A stretch of DNA of 64,000 nucleotides, taken from the NCBI GenBank assembly GCA_963854835.1, contig OY978528.1:8774242-8838241 (forward strand), in the 5' to 3' direction. This document shows, piece after piece, positions 57,980 through 64,000 of this stretch. The DNA comes from Megamerina dolium (lineage: Eukaryota > Arthropoda > Insecta > Diptera > Megamerinidae). The notes below the pieces were generated by a model. It was given only the letters and a program-made list of their open reading frames with translations, ran no database searches and was not told the origin of the DNA. Numbering within the stretch: position 1 is the first letter of the stretch; every line of letters starts with the position of its first letter. The position numbers were made by a program, and so were the translations under genes.

Positions 57980-58615
57980 TCTTTCTTTAAATTCTATGTA
58001 CGTAACCTAAACAAATTGAGAATTATTACCTATGACATTGCATTAACTGCATTGAGCTCAAATATAAATATTGTACAAGCATACTATATAAAGTAGATAT
58101 TTTCGTTCAGTGTACGCTCAGTCCTAGGCAATAATTCTCATCTAGTTTAGCATATTTGTAACGTATATTATATTTATGAGGTACTACCGGACTTAATTAT
58201 ATTGTATTCAATTTGATAAAAAATTTAACAAGAATTATTTTTTTTAAATGCTTTTTTTTTAACTTAAAAGAATTTACAAAAAAAATTAAATTGTACTAAA
58301 AAGTTAAAAAATAAAATAATTTCAAAAAAATTAAATTATTCTCAAAAATATAAAATAAAAATTTGAATGCCAAATATAATCGGAAAATTAATTTAAAAAT
58401 CAGTTCGAATACTTTCACTTCATATAAATATATATTAAAAAAAAAGCATGGGGGCCTGCCAAATTTTTATCCGACTATTAGAAGTTAACGTTTCAAGATT
58501 AAATTAAAGCATTTAAAAACTACACCAAAGAAAATTGTGTTTAGCTTGATAAAATTTCAGAATTTGCTCACGAATTCTAAAGTGGAAATATGTGTTTTTT
58601 TTTATCACAGTTCTT
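57980..58615. other. AT-rich stretch without gene
   Basis: Unique, very AT-rich DNA. No signal recognised. Confidence 0.5.
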
Positions 58616-58619
58616 AATA

Positions 58620-59340
58620 TTTAGCCATGAAAATTCACCTCTAGGAGGCTGAAGTATATGGCCGACCCCTTTTTATTTTTAATATTTTAACATTTTCATA
58701 AAATATGGCCAGAACTCCAATCGTACCGCTAGAGGGCTAAAATTTATAACCAATAATATTTCCTTCGAATATTAATTATGCCCGATCGGCATCTCTTGTG
58801 GGAATATCCATACAAAAAGACATTAAAAGCACTAGAAAATCACCAAATAACTCCAAAACCCGCAAGCAGCCGCCTCTAGGCTTTTGAAATGTAACACCGA
58901 TCTTTCAATTTTACCTTCCCAATATTATTCTCAAGCATACTTACCCTCTATCTCCACCATTAATAGGGGACTGCCATACCAAATGAACGAAAACATATGA
59001 AATTTTGAAAACGAACGTCTGAGGAATTGCTTTTAGGAGGAAGAAATATAAATCTATCCTTAATTTTACCCCTTTAATATTTTTCTCATACCTACCTTAC
59101 CATCCAGTTTAACTCCTTAAGGGGACTGCCATACAAAATGAACGCAAAAACATTTGAAAATCAACAAATAATCGTAGACCAGAAATTGCCTCTAGATGAA
59201 TCAATGGGACGGTCTGCACTAATTAATTTTTTTTTTCTCTCCAACTTTTCTTTCAAATCTACCAATCTCTTACTGTCAACCCTTAGGGGAAAAAGTATTG
59301 AAAAAAAAAATCTCAAATCTTTTTCATCTTACAGGTTAGC
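58620..59340 (-). repeat. Satellite family C, array C2 (~155-166-bp monomers)
   Basis: The core GGGGACTGCCATACAAAATG recurs, with CCATAC at 58808, 58974 and 59129. Shared blocks are TTTTACCYYYYYAATATTNTTCTC and GAATTGCTTTTAGGAGG or GAAATTGCCTCTAGATG. Earlier monomers (58620-58800) are decayed. Confidence 0.78.
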
Positions 59341-59344
59341 TTAG

Positions 59345-61475
59345 TAGCTGTAGTTTTACACAAAAATTCCATATACATATTTTCCATACCGACCGATTAT
59401 CTTCTGAATTCATGCACAAATTAATGTAGACGTTTATTTCGCTATTATTAAGTGGGTATTCATATTATTGTGTTATTAGTTATATATTTGTTATCGTTTG
59501 TATTTACATATTTAAATGACTGACACGTTTTTTGACTTAAAATTCATTTGTTTTGTGTACAACAAGCTACCGAAATAGAAAACATTTTTGAAAAATTTGT
59601 TTTACAAATTTCGCACATTTTTTTAATAAACAGTTTAGTATAATTTTTTTTTTCTTTCTTTCTTTCTTTGTTCTCCTTTTTTAAGTCAACATTTTAATGT
59701 TGTTTATGCAAATTTTTTTTTTTTTTTGATTTCTTTCTACATATTAGTGATCTGTTGTTTTTATTATTCTTTGTGGAATTTGTAAATATTTTGTTTGTAT
59801 GTACCTTTTTTTTTTGGTTTTTCGATCAAGTTGTTGAGTTTCACATTTCACTTTTTCGTTTGTATGAATTAATAATTTCTAAATATGGTAGATACGTTGT
59901 ATGGCTTTTTTTTTTTCTCTTACATTTCTCTCTTCGTTTTTCCATTGTCTTATACAATCGTTAATAGTAATTTTTCACTTTTTTTTTTATTTACAAATAT
60001 TATGACTTTAATTCTGTTACGCTGTATTGTCGCTTATGTGGAGGTTTCACTGCACTTCATTGTCATGTTAAATGGTTGCCATTTAACAATTAAGTGCGGT
60101 AGCAGCGTGACACTATTGTTGAGATTTTTGGGATTTTTTTAAATTTATGATATGCTCTTTTTATATCTAAAATATATTTCTCCAAGATAAAATTTCTTTG
60201 AATTGATTTTATGATTACTTTATTACTATTATCATTGGCTTCTTGAACTGGTCATCAAACCAACCAATTCAAACAACTTATACAAAGTGTCAAAATGTTT
60301 TGTATTGAATTTTATTTTTTTTATTACCACTATCATTTCTTTTAATATGTTTCGAATAAATAAGTCCATTAGTCTTAACGTTGGAAGTTTTATGATAATA
60401 ATTTACACAACTATGCAAATATTGCTTTTAACAATCTTTTTCCTATTATACATTTTATTAGTGAATATCAGGATTAAAGCAAAAAAAAAAAAAAAATGCT
60501 TTCAAAATATTTAAATTCCGTACGTTTTATGACTCAAACTTCTTTTGTTCTTTGATGTGCTCTGTCGCATTTCTTTATTTACCTATTGATATTAAAGCTC
60601 AAAATATATTCATTTGACCACTTTGTAGTGCTATTTTTATAAAGGTTATCGGGAGAAATATAATATGTTAATGACTTTTTCTATATTTTGGCACAAAAGT
60701 GACAATAAATTGAACAATTTATAATCTTTAAATACTCTCTACTACAATTCGTTGTTTACCTTTTTTAAACTGTAATGCAAAATTGTAGTTTTTCGCACAT
60801 TAAAAAAAAAAAAAAAAATATTCAGCACGGAAGCAAGAAAATTTTTATGGTCATCATATATTTTTTTTTTTTTGTCTTTAGGCCTTCTTGCCAAAATTAT
60901 GAAATACAAGTATAATAAAATATATTAAAAACAACAGCAAATACAAAATACAAGAACACACTACTATAGTTTTGGAAAATCTTGATTGATAAGGGTTTTC
61001 ACAGAAAGAAGTTGTATTCGATTCTTTTATATTTCGGGTGACTTGAAATGGCAAATTCACTTCTCTTTTTCCAAGGCTTAATATTGCAGCTGAAATGATT
61101 GCCAGGTTTACAATCTTTGGTTTATTGTATTAATTATGAATGAATTAATGTCGAATTTTTTGTGCAATAATAACGATTTTTTTCATAGAAATCAATTTTT
61201 TTTTCTTTATTGCCAAAATTTTTGCAATTAATACGAAATAGTTACTTCGTTGCAGAAATAAAATATTACATATTATGGTTTCAGCACTACTTTAGTCTAA
61301 TTTTAACGAATTAATCTCGAAAATTGCATGCAATTATTTCTATGTTTTTATACAGAAATAATTACAATAATTTATGCAATATAATGCCTAAAATCTAAAA
61401 TCATACATTTTGTTTTCGACATTATTTCAATTTGTTTTCAAGCGTTCCGCTCTTTTCAAGTCGTTGCAAGCATAT
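59345..61475. other. AT-rich, T-run-rich stretch without gene
   Basis: Many T- and A-homopolymers, a CTTT run at 59653-59668, and poly-Phe artefact frames. No gene or transposon recognised. Confidence 0.6.
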
Positions 61476-61478
61476 AGA

Positions 61479-61625
61479 GTTGCCAACTATAAAATTTGTC
61501 GATGCATTAATGACGAATGAATTAATGTGTTGAAATTTTTTGCAATAACGTTGCAATAGAGTTGCCAACTTATAATTTATTTTTTTTTAATTAATGACGA
61601 ATGAAAAATGTTCGACAACATTTTC
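61479..61625. repeat. Tandem duplication, ~81-bp unit
   Basis: AGTTGCCAACTATAAAATTT (61480) recurs as AGTTGCCAACTTATAATTTA (61561). Both are followed by TTAATGACGAATGAA. Confidence 0.7.
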
Positions 61626-61839
61626 AAATAATGTTGACTTATTTTTGTAATAAACTATTTTATTGATATTATTGCAAATATTTTTGCAATAAAGTCGAGG
61701 ATAAAATTTAATATTGTACATTTTTTCGACCTTTTTCCAATTTTTTGCAAATGAGACAAAAAATTTTTGCCATTATTGCAATTAGACATCAATTCCTGTA
61801 GCCAAATTTTTTTGAAAAAAAATTTTTTTTTATTTTTTT

Positions 61840-62335
61840 TATTATTTTTTGCTTTTGCTTTTAGTTTATATCTCGATAATTTCAATCAAAATAGCACTTT
61901 ACAAAAATGTTGCTATTTGTTTATAATTTTTTTTTTTTTAACTTAATTTGAATTGCAAAGTTCTAATGTTAAAAAAAAATTATCTAAAAATTTTTTATTT
62001 TATTTTATTATTTTATTTTTAATTATTATTTTTTTTCTTTTTGCTTTTAGTTTATATCTCGAAAATTTTTAATGAAAATAGCACTTTACAAAAATTTTGC
62101 TATTTTTTAAAAATTGTTTTTAACCTAATTTGAATTTCAAAGTTTTAATATTAAAAAAATTTTTTTTTTTTTTATTAACTTTTTTCTTATTATTATTTTT
62201 TTTTGCTTGTAGTTTATATCTCGAAAACTTCAATCAGACTGGCACTTTACAAAAATGTTGCTATTTTTTTATAATTTTTTTTAGCTTAATTTGAATTTAA
62301 AAGTTCTAAAATTAAAAAAAAAAATTACTTAAAAT
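61840..62335. repeat. Satellite-like family E, three units (~162-186 bp)
   Basis: AGTTTATATCTCGAWAAYTT recurs at 61863, 62049 and 62211. Each is followed by CACTTTACAAAAAT, TTGCTATT and a TTTGAATTNNAAAGTTNTAA block, with T/A-rich low-complexity joints that account for the changing period. Confidence 0.85.
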
Positions 62336-62339
62336 TTTT

Positions 62340-63325
62340 TTTCTATTATTTTATAATTTTCTTTTTTTTTCATACATAATTGACTACTTATTGTCTTGTA
62401 TTGTATTTTAATCATGTTTGTTGTTGCTTAATTTAAATTTATGCCTTAACGCCTTTATGTAATTTAAAAAAATTGCCTTTTAATTAAAGTAGTGAAGCCT
62501 TTATTCTGCGTTTTCTTCGATTTCTTCGATAGTAGAGTAGGTAAATTGAGTGTTTTTTATTTAGTGATTGTTTTTTTTGTTTTTTTTTTTCGTGCTCTTT
62601 TAAATTTATTATCCTTATCTTTTATTTATTACATTATTTTTACATTTTGTTCCTTTTATTTCGCTAGTCTTAACGAATGCGATTTAAATTAATTTTTGTT
62701 TTATTCTTTCATATGCGGTTGTTGTTTTTTTTCCCCTCTATTCAATATTATCTGTTGTATATGCCAATATTGCCAATACGTTTATCTTGTAGTATAGTGT
62801 ATTGTATAGGGTATTGCAAAAATAAATAAATACTCATACATACATGCATACAGACGTGCATCACACATTGCATGCAGCAGCCTTGACTGCCATTTAAGAA
62901 TTTCCATAGTTGCTGATTCTTTGGAGAATTTTGTAGCCCTTTTTATTTGTCTTTTACATACTGTTTGCTATGCCTATGACTGGTATGATACTACATACTT
63001 GTATGTACATTTACACGTACAACACTTGCACTCCTATATTCCTAAGAGTATAGCTCTGATACTACGAGTACTACATACATAGGGGCAATCACATTCTTTG
63101 ATGCCTTTTATAGACGATATAGATTTGTATGTATGTGTAAATTGTGTAGTTTCACAATTTGTTGGTATTTGGTTGTTGTTGTTGTTGTTTTTAATAAAAA
63201 TCCTATAAATAACTCAACGGCGCACGGCATAACGAAACGTAGGTGATAGATGCGCATTTAAGTATCTGTGAGTTTACTACGTCGAATCACAAAATACAAG
63301 CAAACAAACATTGCACCTATTCAGA
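62340..63325. other. No gene seen
   Basis: AT-rich with T-runs and a GTTGTTGTTGTTGTT tract at 63173-63189. There is a GC-richer patch at 63215-63245. No coding call. Confidence 0.5.
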
Positions 63326-63326
63326 A

Positions 63327-63432
63327 CTGCATCCAGAAGGAGGATGTACTCTTTGGCGTTTCTTTCTTAAACTTTTTGGAATACTTTTGCTGCATTTGCG
63401 GTTGACTGTTGAAATAATCTCTAGGGTAATCA
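63327..63432 (-). other. Candidate exon-like segment, minus strand
   Basis: On the minus strand TTGCTGATTACCCTAG is a plausible acceptor, followed by about 105 nt of distinctly higher GC. Two frames are open to the end: IISTVNRKCSKSIPKSLRKK and DYFNSQPQMQQKYSKKFKKE, each ending in a stop near 63320-63330. The plus strand is also open here (63243-63449). It could be an exon of the same minus-strand gene as 56.8 kb or just unique sequence. Confidence 0.25.
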
Positions 63433-63789
63433 GCAAAAGTAACAAATAAAATCCAAAAGTAAAATTCTACAAAAAAAAAAAAAAAAAACAAATATATGAG
63501 AAAAAAACAATGCAATCATAATGAAAAAACATACAATTTTGGATTTAGTATTGTATTTGTTTTTTTTTTTTTAATTTTTTATATATTTATATATTTTTAT
63601 TTTTATAATTTTTTTCCTTCCACATTGCATGGCATGCAGTATGAAACGCGTGCCAAACACGCAAATATTCTTAGTAAAGATTGATGTTTATTTTTACAAT
63701 ATATACTTTGCTACAGGAGTTGCTCGATTATAGCAACGAATTAATATTCCGTTGCCTCGTTGAATCAATTGGTCTTATAAAAATCCCTA

Positions 63790-64000
63790 AAAGTGGGACT
63801 AGGTGCTCTAGGCAGATGGGGTATTATATTCATGAAAGATATTGAAAGCGATTTTTTGTCAATTTGGGTTCACATATCTCTATAAGAATCGGCACTGCCT
63901 TTATGATCTTTCTCGTGAGCTCGTGAGCTTATAATAGTGGGGCTAGGTCCTCTAGGCAGATGGGGTATTATATTTATGAGGTATATTGAAAGCGATTTCT
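63790..64000 (+). repeat. 144-bp tandem repeat (family D) running off the right edge
   Basis: CTAGGCAGATGGGGTATTAT begins at 63808 and again at 63952 with the same continuation (TTATGA, then GATATTGAAAGCGATTT). The second unit is cut by the window end, so the array probably continues. Confidence 0.9.

Overview
The window reads as non-coding euchromatin of a fly (Diptera, probably Brachycera). The background is strongly AT-rich. CAA/GTT, CAG, GAT and TG microsatellites are common, and there are many decayed transposons of insect type: mauritiana-type mariner, R1-clade and RTE-like LINEs, and a tRNA-headed SINE. A tephritid-like genome is a guess from overall character, not a proof. No complete host gene is visible. 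Almost every ATG-started open frame is chance AT-rich sequence or part of a repeat.

Layout. 0-4 kb: a 5'-truncated R1-clade LINE (minus strand) lying inside a TG/CA microsatellite, then a full-length but mutated Mos1-like mariner with both terminal repeats and TA duplications. 4-12 kb: two short tandem duplications and two arrays of the same 153-bp satellite in opposite orientation (7.2-8.4 kb forward, 10.4-11.8 kb reverse) around a SINE. 13-17.8 kb: SINEs, LINE 3' ends, and a GC-richer block at 15.1-15.9 kb with a perfect Ewg/NRF-1-type palindrome. 18-21 kb: microsatellites and a second ~155-bp array, one segment of which has an exact 82-bp inverted copy 2.8 kb away. 22.8-24.4 kb: a LINE 3' end, a candidate 54-nt microexon or recursive splice site, and a hAT-like MITE with an 8-bp target duplication. 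28-37 kb: mariner and RTE-like remnants, including a SINE inserted in a mariner. 38-54 kb: more satellite arrays, a 247-bp triple repeat and a SINE-in-SINE nest. 54.4-55.2 kb: another R1/LOA-like LINE 3' end. 56.2-57.9 kb: the best evidence of a host gene, a minus-strand series of putative exons with splice signals and a lipocalin-like GxW segment. 58-64 kb: two further array families, low-complexity DNA and a 144-bp repeat running off the right edge.

The main theme is repeat architecture. At least five tandem families have nucleosome-scale periods of about 144-186 bp, and two of them (A and B) occur in both orientations and share a core around TTTGTATGG. The likely host-gene traces (minus-strand exons near 57 kb, plus-strand microexon near 23.9 kb) suggest the window lies within or between genes with long introns. 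All identifications come from reading the sequence; no database search was run.
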